From positions 1-46,410 of the forward strand of contig JABBOG010000031.1 in assembly GCA_019351975.1 (NCBI GenBank): a stretch of 46,410 bases of DNA, written 5' to 3'. Position numbers and translations under genes: made by a program. The notes under the pieces are model-generated. The model did not search any database and had not been told where the DNA came from. It saw only the letters and a list, made by a program, of their open reading frames with translations. Each line of letters begins with the position of its first letter. Position 1 is the first letter of the stretch. The stretch is from Acidobacteriota bacterium. GTDB taxonomy: Bacteria; Acidobacteriota; Terriglobia; Terriglobales; Acidobacteriaceae. This document shows positions 1 through 8,655 of the stretch, one piece after another.

Positions 1-154
1 AGGTGGAGACGGCACCGGCGTCGTTGTCGGCTTCCATGACGATGAGGCCGGGGCCAAAGGCGACGAGGAAGCTGAGGAGGGTGCGCTGCCAGGGGCGGCG
101 GACGTAGGTTTTGTGCGTGACTTCAGGGGCGAGTTGAGGATGGAGGGTGGTCAC
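1..154 (-). CDS. NRAMP-family divalent metal transporter, N-terminal part (cut by window edge)
   Basis: Only the first 51 residues are in the window. After a basic N-tail comes the first transmembrane helix with a GPGLIVMEADNDAGAVST stretch; D-N-D-A-G corresponds to the TM1 metal-binding segment of NRAMP (MntH-like) transporters, which import Mn2+ or Fe2+ with protons across the inner membrane. The start is a GTG at 154-152, with AGGAGG at 169-164 at good distance. It overlaps the stop codon of a small upstream ORF (GTGA), so translation is probably coupled. The family call rests on TM1 alone; the substrate cannot be told from this fragment. Confidence 0.8.
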   Translation of the reverse strand, partial: MTTLHPQLAPEVTHKTYVRRPWQRTLLSFLVAFGPGLIVMEADNDAGAVST

Positions 155-312
155 AGGCGTGGACCTCCTTGCTGTGGCGCGGTGCGTGTGTTTGGGACGA
201 GTGCGGGCATCCAGACGCTGGTGAGCGGGGAGCCGGGCTGGCCGGTGGTGCGCCAGACGCGGACGAGCGTGGGGCGGCGGACGGCGAGGTGCGTGGTCAG
301 GTTGAGGGACAT
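151..312 (-). CDS. 53-residue small ORF translationally coupled to the NRAMP gene
   Basis: Begins MSLNLTTHLAVRR and contains RVWRTTGQPGSPLTSVWMP. The ATG at 312 is preceded by a strong AAGGAGG ribosome binding site at eight-base spacing, and the TGA stop overlaps the GTG start of the NRAMP gene by four bases. The protein is basic with no membrane segment or signal peptide. The ribosome binding site and overlap argue for real translation, either as a small partner protein or as a leader that controls transporter expression. No family is recognised with certainty. The longer reading frame extending upstream has no comparable start signal. Confidence 0.5.
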   Translation of the reverse strand: MSLNLTTHLAVRRPTLVRVWRTTGQPGSPLTSVWMPALVPNTRTAPQQGGPRL

Positions 313-600
313 GGCGGCCTCCTTGCATGGGCAAGTGAGTGGAGGCGATGGGGAGACGCTGGAAGGCGTGGTGATCCCGTCGCGGGGTGTCTGGGCGGAC
401 ACTGCGCGCGGGAGTGGGGTGACGCCTTCGGGTGGTGCTATCGCGCTGGTTTTTTTACAACCCAGGGGCGATGAGAGGAAGGAGGCTACCGGCACCCGCG
501 AACGCAGCGCAGGAGGGGCATCCGAGGACTCGGAGGTTCCGTTGTAGGTGCGTTCGACATGAGGTGCTCCAGTGAGATGAGATGTGTGCCATGGAGTGGC

Positions 601-617
601 ATACCCCCCTATGGTAT
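601..617. promoter_or_regulatory. Inverted repeat in the NRAMP/GH39 divergent intergenic region
   Basis: ATACC (601-605) and GGTAT (613-617) form a five-base inverted repeat around a seven-base spacer. It lies in the 404-base stretch (313-716) between the divergent small ORF/NRAMP pair and the GH39 gene, which holds no other convincing gene. Its position fits an operator, for example for a metal-responsive regulator, and TATGGTATAT within it could also serve as a -10 region for the rightward gene. No consensus of a known Mn or Fe regulator and no known Mn riboswitch core was recognised here. Confidence 0.25.
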
Positions 618-716
618 ATCGGCACGATGGAAGATGCAAGCGCTGATTGAGCGGAGAGGGGAGGCTGGCTTGTTCGGGGTGGTTTGAGGTAGAAGGGTGA
701 TGCGAGGTTTTCGGGC

Positions 717-2417
717 ATGAAGAGCGGCGTGTTGTGGATGGCGATGCTGGGGCTGGGTGGGGCGGCGGCTGGGATGGCGCAGACGCAGAGAGCGGTGGAC
801 ACGGTGACGATCGATGTGGATCTGGGAAAGGCGGAGGGTGCGGCTGTGCCGCTGTACCGGTGGTTCGGGTATGACGAAGGAAACTATTCGACGACGGTGC
901 AGGGGCGGGCGCTGTTGGGAGAGCTGCATGATTTGAGCCCGGTGCCGGTGTACATCCGGGCGCATCATCTGTTGACGTCGGGTGATGGTGTGCCGCAGCT
1001 GAAGTGGAGCTCGACGAATGTGTACAGCGAGGATGCGACGGGGAAGCCGGTGTATGACTTTCGGCTGCTGGATGGGATCTTCGACGCGTACAAGGCGGCG
1101 GGGGTAAGGCCGGTGGTGGAGCTGGGATTTATGCCGAAGGACCTGGCGGCGAAGCTGCCGGGGAAGCCGGACCAGCCGTATGAGGTGCTGTATCCGAAGG
1201 ATACGCTGGCGGGTGCGTCGCAAAACCCGCCGAAGGATTATGCGAAGTGGGAGGAACTGGTGCGGGTGGTGACGGCGCACCTGGTGGAGCGGTATGGGCG
1301 CGAAGAGGTGCTGCGGTGGTATTTCGAGGTGTGGAATGAGCCGAATATAGCGTATTTTCATGGGACGGAGGATGCGTATCTGAAGCTGTATGACTATGCC
1401 GTGGCGGGTGTGCGGGCGGCGCTGCCGGGGGCGCGTGTGGGCGGCCCGGCGACGACGAGTCCGAGGGATGCGAAGGCTTATGGGTATCTACAGACGTTTT
1501 TAGAGCACGTGGCGACGGGAAAGAGTGCAGCGACGGGCGGGATTGTGCCGCTGGACTTTATCACGTTTCATGCGAAGGGGCAGCCGACGTTCAAGGATGG
1601 CGGCGTGACGATGGGGATCGACCGGGAGCTGATGGATGTGGACCGCGGGTTTGCGTTGATTGCGGGGATGCCGAAGTTTCGGAAGACGCCGATCATTTTG
1701 AGCGAGGCTGATCCGGAGGGATGCGCGGCGTGCTCGTCGAAGAATAACCCGGCGAATCGTTACCGGAACGGGACGCTGTATCCGACGTATACGGCGGCGG
1801 TGTATAAGCGGCTGTTCGACCTGGCGGATGCACGGGGGGTGAACCTGGTGGGGATGTTGAGCTGGTCGTTTGAGTTTGAGGGGAAGGACTATTTTGAGGG
1901 GTTCCGGTCGCTGTCGACGAATGGGATCGATAAGCCGGTGCTGAATGTGTTTCGGATGTTTGGGATGATGGGCGGGACGCGGGCGGCGACGACGAGTACG
2001 GGCGAGGTTCCGATGGCGACGATGCTGAGCACGGGCGTGCGTGGGAGGCCGGATGTGGCGGCGATGGCGACGCGTGGGGCGAGTGAGGCGGCGGTGCTGC
2101 TGTGGAACTATCACGACACGGTTGGGGAGGATGAAGCCGCGGAGGTGACGGTGGCGGTGAAGGGTGTGCCGGGAACGGTGCGTCGGGCGCTGCTGGAGCA
2201 GTATCGGATCGATGGGACGCATAGCAATGCGTATGCGGTGTGGATGGCGATGGGATCGCCGCAGAGCCCGAGCGCGGCGCAGGTGGCGCAGCTGAAGCAG
2301 GCAGGTGGGCTGGAGCTGATGCGTTCGCCGGAGTGGGTGGACGTGGCGGAGGGGAAGGTGGTGGTGAAGACGCAGCTGCCGGGGGAGTCGGTGGGACTGC
2401 TGCGGTTGAGCTGGTGA
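717..2417 (+). CDS. GH39-like secreted glycosidase (beta-xylosidase type)
   Basis: 566 residues with a signal peptide (hydrophobic core LWMAMLGLGGAAAGMA, likely cleavage before residue 21). The TIM barrel carries WNEPN at residues 206-210, giving the acid/base Glu208, and IILSEAD with the candidate nucleophile Glu330, as in clan GH-A family 39. A beta-sandwich tail follows from about residue 430. GH39 enzymes mostly remove xylose from xylan oligosaccharides by a retaining mechanism, though other specificities exist. A signal peptide places it in the periplasm or outside. It stands alone, followed by a strong terminator. Confidence 0.82.
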   Translation: MKSGVLWMAMLGLGGAAAGMAQTQRAVDTVTIDVDLGKAEGAAVPLYRWFGYDEGNYSTTVQGRALLGELHDLSPVPVYIRAHHLLTSGDGVPQLKWSSTNVYSEDATGKPVYDFRLLDGIFDAYKAAGVRPVVELGFMPKDLAAKLPGKPDQPYEVLYPKDTLAGASQNPPKDYAKWEELVRVVTAHLVERYGREEVLRWYFEVWNEPNIAYFHGTEDAYLKLYDYAVAGVRAALPGARVGGPATTSPRDAKAYGYLQTFLEHVATGKSAATGGIVPLDFITFHAKGQPTFKDGGVTMGIDRELMDVDRGFALIAGMPKFRKTPIILSEADPEGCAACSSKNNPANRYRNGTLYPTYTAAVYKRLFDLADARGVNLVGMLSWSFEFEGKDYFEGFRSLSTNGIDKPVLNVFRMFGMMGGTRAATTSTGEVPMATMLSTGVRGRPDVAAMATRGASEAAVLLWNYHDTVGEDEAAEVTVAVKGVPGTVRRALLEQYRIDGTHSNAYAVWMAMGSPQSPSAAQVAQLKQAGGLELMRSPEWVDVAEGKVVVKTQLPGESVGLLRLSW

Positions 2418-2456
2418 GGGGATGTAGCTGCGATCAGGCTGGATGGTTGTGCGAGC

Positions 2457-2502
2457 AAAAAAGCAGGTCCTCGGCCTTCGGCGAAGGATGAGAACCTGTT
2501 TT
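2457..2502. terminator. Bidirectional rho-independent terminator
   Basis: An A6 run (2457-2462), a long interrupted stem (CAGGT at 2464-2468 pairs with ACCTG at 2494-2498; CCTTCG and CGAAGG close the top) and TTTT at 2499-2502. It sits between the convergent GH39 gene and the minus-strand gene ending at 2521, so it can end transcripts from both sides. Confidence 0.8.
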
Positions 2503-2520
2503 GGGAAGGGAAGGTGTGCG

Positions 2521-3489
2521 TTACGGCTTTGCGGGAGGTGGGGTACCGGTGGAGTGGGCGTCGCGTGCGGCCTCGCGGGCGAGCTTTTCGTGGTGTTTGC
2601 GGACGTAGTGGGCGGCGACATCGGGGTAGAACTCGCGGATGGCGGAGAAGCCTACGTCACGCATGACGGAGTAGCCGAATTTCTCGGTGAGGACGTCGAA
2701 GCTGGAGCTGCCGTAGGGGTAGTAGTACTGCGATACGTACTGGGTAATCGCTTTGCCCCCGAGGCTGGCGAAGTTGAAGGTGGGATTGCCGGCGTAGTTG
2801 CGGGCGATGGCCTGACGGTCGATGACGTAGAGGATGCGTTTTGGAATGGAGTGTCCGTCGCCGAGGGGATAGTAGCGGGTGTCTTCGTGAAGCAGGCTGG
2901 GCAGGAGAAATGCGGAGAGGAAGGTGCCGTCGGTTTTGTCGATGAAGCCGCGCCAGCTGTAGGCGTAGAAGCCGGCGGGACCCTTGCCGAGGAGAGGATG
3001 TTCGTCGAAGCCTTCGGCGGTGATGGAGGTGAGTCCGAGGAAGAAGAAAGATGAGTAGTCGAGGGCCTGGTGGGTGGCGATGACGGCGTTGTTCTTCCAG
3101 TTGGGCGGAGGTGCGTTGGCGCCGACGGAGACGGAGCGAAAGTTGGGAATGAAGCCGAGGATGCGGTCGGGCTGCTGGCGATCGAGCGGGATGGGATTTC
3201 CCTGGGCGTCGAGGGGAGTGGCGCGGGGCGCTTTGTGATGACGGCTTGTGTTGGGAGAGGTTGAGGCCTGTGCGTCGGTAGAGGACTGATCGGCGGAGGG
3301 ATCGAAGGAGAAGCCTTTGGGATCGGTGTAGAGGGAGATGGAGGACGAGTACGGTGCGGCTTCGGGAGAGGAAGAGGCGACGAGCAAGGTTGGGGAAGGC
3401 TCGGGCGCGTCCGGAAGGCTGGCCGATTGGGCGAGTGAAGGCAGGGCCAGACATAGAGAGAGCACAGCTAGGGTAAAACGCAAACGCAC
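2521..3489 (-). CDS. Secreted protein of unknown function
   Basis: 322 residues with a clear signal peptide (MRLRFTLAVLSLCLALPSLAQS) and a mature start SASLPDAPEPSP, a style common in secreted acidobacterial proteins. Residues 25-110 are low-complexity and rich in Ser, Pro and Ala. The folded part from about residue 115 has aromatic-rich segments such as ALDYSSFFFLGL, YAYSWRGFIDKTDGTFLSAF and SQYYYPYGSSSFDVL, and ends in a charged Lys/Arg helix. No catalytic motif is visible. The tyrosine-rich strands could belong to an envelope protein, but nothing identifies a role. Confidence 0.65.
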   Translation of the reverse strand: MRLRFTLAVLSLCLALPSLAQSASLPDAPEPSPTLLVASSSPEAAPYSSSISLYTDPKGFSFDPSADQSSTDAQASTSPNTSRHHKAPRATPLDAQGNPIPLDRQQPDRILGFIPNFRSVSVGANAPPPNWKNNAVIATHQALDYSSFFFLGLTSITAEGFDEHPLLGKGPAGFYAYSWRGFIDKTDGTFLSAFLLPSLLHEDTRYYPLGDGHSIPKRILYVIDRQAIARNYAGNPTFNFASLGGKAITQYVSQYYYPYGSSSFDVLTEKFGYSVMRDVGFSAIREFYPDVAAHYVRKHHEKLAREAARDAHSTGTPPPAKP

Positions 3490-3721
3490 CGTCCTGAGGA
3501 TCGTTGAGCTAGAGATCGTGAAGAGGCCACAGCTGAGGGAGTCGATCGCTCAGGGGCATGTACTAGGTTAGAGCGCAAAACGGGAATAAAGTTTCGTGAA
3601 GAGCGACGATTTGGCGTGGAAAGCCGCGGAGATGTACCTGCCATGCAACGGGGGGAAATGCCCGCTGGCAGGGATCCCCGGGCGCGAGGTCGAACAGCAG
3701 AGGTGCTGGAGGGAAAAGTCT

Positions 3722-4678
3722 TCAGCGACCGAGTTCTTCGAGGTATTTTTCGACTTCGAGAGCGGCCATGCAGCCGGTACCGGCGGCGGTGATGGCTTGA
3801 CGATAGCGGCGGTCCTGGACGTCTCCGCAGGCGAAGACTCCGTGGATGCGTTCACCGAGGATGGAGACGAAGACGTTGTCTTCGGTCTTGACGTAGCCGT
3901 CGTTGTCGAGGTCGAGCTGGCCTTTGAACATGGTGGCGTTGGGCTCGTGGCCGATGCCGAGGAACATGAAGGAGACGGGGAGGGTGGAGCGCTCGCCGGT
4001 CTTGCGATTGAGCAGCTTGAGTCCTTTGAGATCTTTTTCTTCGACGCCGAGGCACTCCTCGACGATGGTGTTGTGGAGGAACTCGATCTGGGGATGGGTC
4101 TGGGCGCGTTCGAGCATGATGCGGGAGGCGCGGAAGCTTTCGGAGCGGTTGATGAGGGTGACTTTGGTGGCGAAGCGGGTGAGGAAGAGAGCTTCTTCCA
4201 TGGCGGAGTCGCCGCCGCCGATGACGGCGATCTCTTTGCCGGAGGCGAAGAAGCCGTCGCAGGTGGCGCAGGAGCTGACGCCGAAGCCGATGAGGGCCTG
4301 CTCGGAGGGGAGGCCGAGCCAGCGTGCGGACGCACCGGAGGCGATGATGAGGGAGCGGGTGAGGACGGTGTCTTTGCCGAGGGTGAGCTCGAAGGGAGAC
4401 TTGGTGAGATCGACGCAGGTGAGGTGGGCCATGCGGAGCTCGGCACCGAAGCGGGTGGCCTGCTTCTTCATGTTCTCGATGAGTTCGGGACCCTGGACGC
4501 CCTCGGGCCAGCCGGGGAAGTTTTCGACGAGGGTGGTGATGGAGAGCTGACCGCCGGGCTCGTGGCCTTCGAGGACGAGAGGCTTGAGGTTGGAGCGGGC
4601 GGCGTAGATGGCGGCGGTGAGGCCGGCGCAGCCGGAGCCCAGGATGACGGTGTCGCGAATCTCGTTTTGATCAGGCAT
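3722..4678 (-). CDS. trxB: Thioredoxin-disulfide reductase
   Basis: 318 residues, normal length for the low-molecular-weight flavoenzyme that uses NADPH to reduce thioredoxin. The FAD-binding glycine motif GSGCAGLTAA is at about 14-23, the redox-active pair is CATC at 137-140 (CAVC in many relatives), and the NADPH site GGGDSAMEEA follows at about 155. FACGDVQD near the C-terminus is the conserved FAD contact. The ATG at 4678 matches the family start; the open frame extends upstream but is not homologous. No Shine-Dalgarno sequence precedes this ATG, and a TACAAT box lies at 4693-4688, which suggests a nearly leaderless mRNA. Confidence 0.95.
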   Translation of the reverse strand: MPDQNEIRDTVILGSGCAGLTAAIYAARSNLKPLVLEGHEPGGQLSITTLVENFPGWPEGVQGPELIENMKKQATRFGAELRMAHLTCVDLTKSPFELTLGKDTVLTRSLIIASGASARWLGLPSEQALIGFGVSSCATCDGFFASGKEIAVIGGGDSAMEEALFLTRFATKVTLINRSESFRASRIMLERAQTHPQIEFLHNTIVEECLGVEEKDLKGLKLLNRKTGERSTLPVSFMFLGIGHEPNATMFKGQLDLDNDGYVKTEDNVFVSILGERIHGVFACGDVQDRRYRQAITAAGTGCMAALEVEKYLEELGR

Positions 4679-4757
4679 GCAGTTTTGATTGTAATGCTTG
4701 GAAAAGGATGCAACGGGAGTAGGCGTGTGGATGAAGGCGGGTTGGTAGGATGGAGGC

Positions 4758-4958
4758 ATGGCTGACTTGGTGTTGGTGTATGGGATGAGGCTGTTGCCCG
4801 CGGATGAAGTTGAGGCGGTGCAGGCAGCTCCGATCATGTTGAAGAACGGGCATGAGGCGCAGGTGACGATGCATATTCTGGAGGGAAGCAGGGAGAGCAT
4901 TGAGGCGCAGCTGCGGCATAGTCTCGATGCATTTTTCGACTTTTATCCAGAGATTTAG
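4758..4958 (+). CDS. 66-residue conserved-looking hypothetical protein
   Basis: Begins MADLVLVYGMRLLPADEVEA and ends LRHSLDAFFDFYPEI. It has a GGATGGAGG ribosome binding site just before the ATG and is divergent from trxB, 79 bases apart. It is acidic and soluble with no signal peptide or membrane segment. Alternating hydrophobic residues in MADLVLVYGM and AQVTMHILEG suggest a small alpha/beta fold. No function is recognised. The reading frame ends cleanly and does not shadow another gene, which supports it being real. Confidence 0.55.
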   Translation: MADLVLVYGMRLLPADEVEAVQAAPIMLKNGHEAQVTMHILEGSRESIEAQLRHSLDAFFDFYPEI

Positions 4959-5030
4959 ATTGGGTGGGGGAGCGGGCAGGCTCATGTTTTGGCCGTTTGT
5001 GACGAAATACGTTGCAAAGGGTGAAACAGA

Positions 5031-5717
5031 ATGCGTGTACGCGAATGGATGTGCGGCGTTGTGCTGGTGCTCGCTGTGGCTGCGGGCGACGCGAGTGGGC
5101 AGCAGGCGGATGTGGCGGCACCGGCGACGAGTGTTACGGATGCGCTGCGGAGTATGGCGTCGCGGGCTGGGGTGGTGTTTGTTGGGAGCGTGACGCGCGT
5201 TGTGCCTGAGGGCGGCGTTGTGGAGATTGACTTCAAGGTGCAGCAGCCGTTGCTGGGTGTGAGCGCAGGCACGTATGTGGCGCGTGAGTGGGCGGGGCGG
5301 TGGACGGGAGCGCAGCAGCGGTACAGGGTGGGGCAGAGCGCGATGTTCTTTCTGCATGCGGCGGGAGTTTCGGGGTTGAGCTCGACGGTGGATGGGATGA
5401 TGGGGGTCGTTCCGCTGGTGCAGACGGGTGGGAAGGCGGGTGCGATGGTGGACCTGCGGTGGGTGGCTACGAGAGTGCAGCGGGCCGTGGGAGCGCCGCT
5501 GGTGGGGGCAGCGACGGGAGCGATGACGCTCGCGGATGCGAGCAGGGTGGTGGTGCACTGGCAGGTGAAGACGACGGAGCCGGTGATGTATCCGATGCCG
5601 GGTGGAGCGAAGCCGAGCCCGAGGCCGGTTGCGGTGACGGAGGGTCAAGGGCAAGGGGGCGTACGGGGCGGGATGGGACATGTGCCGGTAGAGGAGCAGA
5701 TCAATGATGAGCGCTAG
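5031..5717 (+). CDS. Secreted protein paired with the matrixin-like gene
   Basis: 228 residues with a signal peptide (WMCGVVLVLAVAAGDASGQQ). The core from about residue 45 has the pattern VVFVGSVTRVV-VEIDFKVQQPLLG-YRVGQSAMFFL, reminiscent of small beta-barrel domains of netrin/TIMP type, but it lacks their conserved cysteines, so this is only a resemblance. The C-terminal third is rich in Gly, Val and Pro. Its last 14 bases overlap the start of the 975-residue matrixin-like gene, so the two are one transcription unit with coupled translation and probably act together in the envelope. Confidence 0.6.
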   Translation: MRVREWMCGVVLVLAVAAGDASGQQADVAAPATSVTDALRSMASRAGVVFVGSVTRVVPEGGVVEIDFKVQQPLLGVSAGTYVAREWAGRWTGAQQRYRVGQSAMFFLHAAGVSGLSSTVDGMMGVVPLVQTGGKAGAMVDLRWVATRVQRAVGAPLVGAATGAMTLADASRVVVHWQVKTTEPVMYPMPGGAKPSPRPVAVTEGQGQGGVRGGMGHVPVEEQINDER

Positions 5718-8631
5718 GCGGGGTTTGGGCGTGGTGTGGATGCTGGCGTTGTGTGCTGTGCTGACGACGACAGCGTGGGCGGGTGGTCCACGGTTTATCA
5801 CGGGGACGAGCGGATATGCGCAGGCAGGCGTACCGATGGCGTGGTACACGAATACGCCGATGTACTTTACCGATCCGGGACAGTTGAGCTCGGGGATAAG
5901 CCATGCGCAATCGGATGCGATGGTGGCTGCGGCGGCGGGAGTGTGGAACTTGCCGACGGCGAATGTGACGCTGGCGCAGGGTGGAGAACTTGCAGAGCAT
6001 GTGAGCGGCGCGAATGCGTACTTCAATGGAACGGAGGTAGTGTTTCCGAGCGATGTGGAGGCGGCAAACTATCAGTCGATCCAGATTGCGGTGATCTATG
6101 ACACGGATGGAAGTATTACGGACCTGCTGCTGGGGAGTGGGGCGAGCGAACCACTGGAGTGCAGGGACAATGGTGTGACGGAGAGTGTGGATTCGTTTGG
6201 ATCGGCGGGAACGATTCAGCATGCGGTGATTGTGCTCAATGGGCTGTGTGTGGGATCGAACGCGGCGCAGATGTCGCAGATGCAGTACCAGCTGATGCGA
6301 ACGTTTGGAAGGGTTCTGGGTCTGGCCTGGTCGCAGTTGAACGACAACGTTTTTACCGGAGTGGCGACGGTGACGTCGGCGCAGATGTCGGTGTGGCCGT
6401 TGATGCACCCGATTGACGTGTATTGCAACACCTATACGTATACATGTATGCAGAACCCGTTCACGCTGCGGCCGGATGACGTGGCGGCGTTGACGGCCCT
6501 GTATCCGGTGACGAGTTCCACGTCTGGAAAGACGAAGAGTGCGGCGAATACGGCTTCGGCTTCGGGGACGGTGCAGTTTACGACGCGGCAGGGGATGGAG
6601 ATCACGAATGTGACGGCGACGCGGTGGCTGCTGGGATCGGAGCCGGGGTATGAGCCGTATCCAGTGGTGTCGAGTACGACGGGAGCTTCGTTTCAGCAGA
6701 ATGGCGGCAACCCGGTGATGGGTGCCGAGCCGGCGAGCGAGAACGCCGGAGCGGATATGGCTGCGGATGAAGGTGCGTGGAGTATGCCGTTTCTCCCTGT
6801 AGGAACGGGTGGCGCGAATGTGTACTTTGGGACCGAGGCGATCAATCCGCTGTATGTGGGCGACTATGCGGTGGGACCGTACCAGAGGCCGGTGGTGACG
6901 ATGTCGGGCAGTCCGAACTGGTCCAACGCCTATACGTTGAATCCGGGAGGTGCGATCAACTTCACGATGCAGCAGCAGAACGCGGCGTGGAACTGGTGCA
7001 TGTATCCGGACGGAACGGAGACGAATCCGTGGGGTTCGAGCTCTACGGGGTTTTGGAATGAGCTTCTGTGCGCGGCGAACTATACGGCGTGGCGAACGAC
7101 GAACATTCACGCGAATACGAGCTGGACGATTGAGATTACGGCGCTGAATGAGACGGGAGGAGCGTCGGTGCAGAAGCTGCAACCTGTGATCGGGGTATGG
7201 AATATGAGCGATCCGGCGGGTGTGTTGCCGACGGTGGCGAGTCAGACGGCGGCGTTCAACTCGTTTTCTCTGGGGATGACGCAGTTGCAGGTACCGGCGG
7301 CGGCGAGCGCGTCGTCGGTGCGGATTGCGATTGCGGATCAGTTTGGAGGAGGAAGACCGGACTTTACGTATGCGGCGAGGATCTTTTATGCGGCGAGTCT
7401 GGCACCGACGACGCTGGGAGGGAATGGAGGACAGATTTCGATCACGGGGACGGGGTTCTCGGCGGGCAATGAGGTTTGGATCAATGACAGCGTGCAGGCG
7501 ACGGTTGTGAGCGTGACGCCAACGCAGATTGTGGCGACGGTACCGTCGATGACGACGGCGGGAGCGGCGCTGAATTCGGCTGTGGATGTGCTGGTGTATG
7601 ACCCGAATACGGGGGCGGTGACGGATATGTCGACGGCGCTGACGTATGGGCAGCAGACGGGGAATGTGATTGCGCTGGTTTCGGCACCGGTGGCGCTGGA
7701 GACGGGATCTGTGGCGGCGACGCCGTTTGCGGTGCGGGTCTATGCGCCGGATGGTGCGACGCCTGTGGCAGGGACGAGCGTGAGCTTTTCGGTGACGGGG
7801 AGCGGCGGTGGAGCGGCGGTGGCGACCAACTGCGGGAGTGGCACTGGCTGCGTTGTAACGACAGACGGGACGGGGATGGCGCAGACGCCGTTGATGGGTG
7901 TTGCAGCGGGAGCGGTGACGGTGACAGGAACGGCGGTGAGCAGTGGATCGTCGGTGCATGCGACGATTGCGGATGCAAACCCGGTGCAGGCGGTGACGAT
8001 TGGAGCAGCGGCGCAGTATCTGGCGGCGGGAGCGGCCGGGAACTGGAGCCTGGGACTCACGGCGACGCAGGACGGCGCGGCGGCGGCGGGGGTTCCGGTG
8101 ACATGGTCGACGGCTGCGGCAGGATTTACGCTGACACCGCCGGCGGGCGTGACGGCTACGAATGGGACGGAGGCGGTGAGCGCCTGGGTTGGGGCGATTG
8201 CAAGCGGATCGACCAATGTGGTGACGGGGTGCGTGTGGACGAGCGTGTGTGCGAGCTGGACGGTGTATGGGGTGGCAGCGACGCAGTGGACGATTGGGGT
8301 GGAGAGCGGTGCGGCACAGCATGTTGTGCTGGGTGGACCGGCGCTGGTTCCGGTGGTTCTGCTGGTGACCGATGGTGCGGGACATGCGCTGCCCGGGGCA
8401 ACGGTGAACGTGTATCAGACGGCGTATGCGTGGGAGGGTGTTTGCGCGACGGCTGGGCCGTGCGCGGCTGCACCGGTGCTGGCGACGTCGCAGAGCACGG
8501 CGGTATCGGATGGAAATGGGCTGGTGACGGTGCAGCCGGGGGTGGTTGCTGGCGTGGCGCAGACGGTGGCGATTGCTGCGTCGACGGGAACGAAGGGGTT
8601 CGCAGCGGTGGAGCTTACGGTGGCACCGTGA
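5704..8631 (+). CDS. Matrixin-like secreted protein with degenerate zinc site, IPT/TIG and Ig-like domains
   Basis: 975 residues with a signal peptide ending near WAGG (residue 28). Residues 30-270 resemble a matrixin metalloprotease domain: the helix MRTFGRVLGLAWS (198-210) aligns with the HExGHxLGLxHS zinc motif, and TLRPDDVAALTALYPV follows as in matrixins. Every zinc ligand and the catalytic Glu are replaced (His to Arg, Glu to Thr, His to Arg, His to Trp), so proteolysis is not expected. An IPT/TIG-like domain follows (GGNGGQISITGTGFSAGNEV), then at least two Ig-like repeats rich in Gly, Ala, Val and Thr. It may act as a binding or adhesive surface protein. It is coupled to the gene upstream. 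Confidence 0.7.
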   Translation: MMSARRGLGVVWMLALCAVLTTTAWAGGPRFITGTSGYAQAGVPMAWYTNTPMYFTDPGQLSSGISHAQSDAMVAAAAGVWNLPTANVTLAQGGELAEHVSGANAYFNGTEVVFPSDVEAANYQSIQIAVIYDTDGSITDLLLGSGASEPLECRDNGVTESVDSFGSAGTIQHAVIVLNGLCVGSNAAQMSQMQYQLMRTFGRVLGLAWSQLNDNVFTGVATVTSAQMSVWPLMHPIDVYCNTYTYTCMQNPFTLRPDDVAALTALYPVTSSTSGKTKSAANTASASGTVQFTTRQGMEITNVTATRWLLGSEPGYEPYPVVSSTTGASFQQNGGNPVMGAEPASENAGADMAADEGAWSMPFLPVGTGGANVYFGTEAINPLYVGDYAVGPYQRPVVTMSGSPNWSNAYTLNPGGAINFTMQQQNAAWNWCMYPDGTETNPWGSSSTGFWNELLCAANYTAWRTTNIHANTSWTIEITALNETGGASVQKLQPVIGVWNMSDPAGVLPTVASQTAAFNSFSLGMTQLQVPAAASASSVRIAIADQFGGGRPDFTYAARIFYAASLAPTTLGGNGGQISITGTGFSAGNEVWINDSVQATVVSVTPTQIVATVPSMTTAGAALNSAVDVLVYDPNTGAVTDMSTALTYGQQTGNVIALVSAPVALETGSVAATPFAVRVYAPDGATPVAGTSVSFSVTGSGGGAAVATNCGSGTGCVVTTDGTGMAQTPLMGVAAGAVTVTGTAVSSGSSVHATIADANPVQAVTIGAAAQYLAAGAAGNWSLGLTATQDGAAAAGVPVTWSTAAAGFTLTPPAGVTATNGTEAVSAWVGAIASGSTNVVTGCVWTSVCASWTVYGVAATQWTIGVESGAAQHVVLGGPALVPVVLLVTDGAGHALPGATVNVYQTAYAWEGVCATAGPCAAAPVLATSQSTAVSDGNGLVTVQPGVVAGVAQTVAIAASTGTKGFAAVELTVAP

Positions 8632-8655
8632 GGCGCCACCGCTGCAGATGGAAGG

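Noticed and set aside
313-640. Manganese riboswitch (yybP-ykoY type) upstream of the NRAMP gene
   Set aside because: I looked for the conserved loop sequences on the minus strand and did not find them. Only a short inverted repeat is seen.
3568-4446. 292-residue Ser/Pro/Ala-rich frame opposite trxB
   Set aside because: A frame shadow of trxB; low-complexity composition and no independent start signal.
5701-8385. 894-residue open frame on the minus strand opposite the matrixin-like gene
   Set aside because: Its composition is almost only Arg, His, Pro and Ser, which is the shadow of a G-rich coding strand. The plus-strand frame has a signal peptide and recognisable domains.
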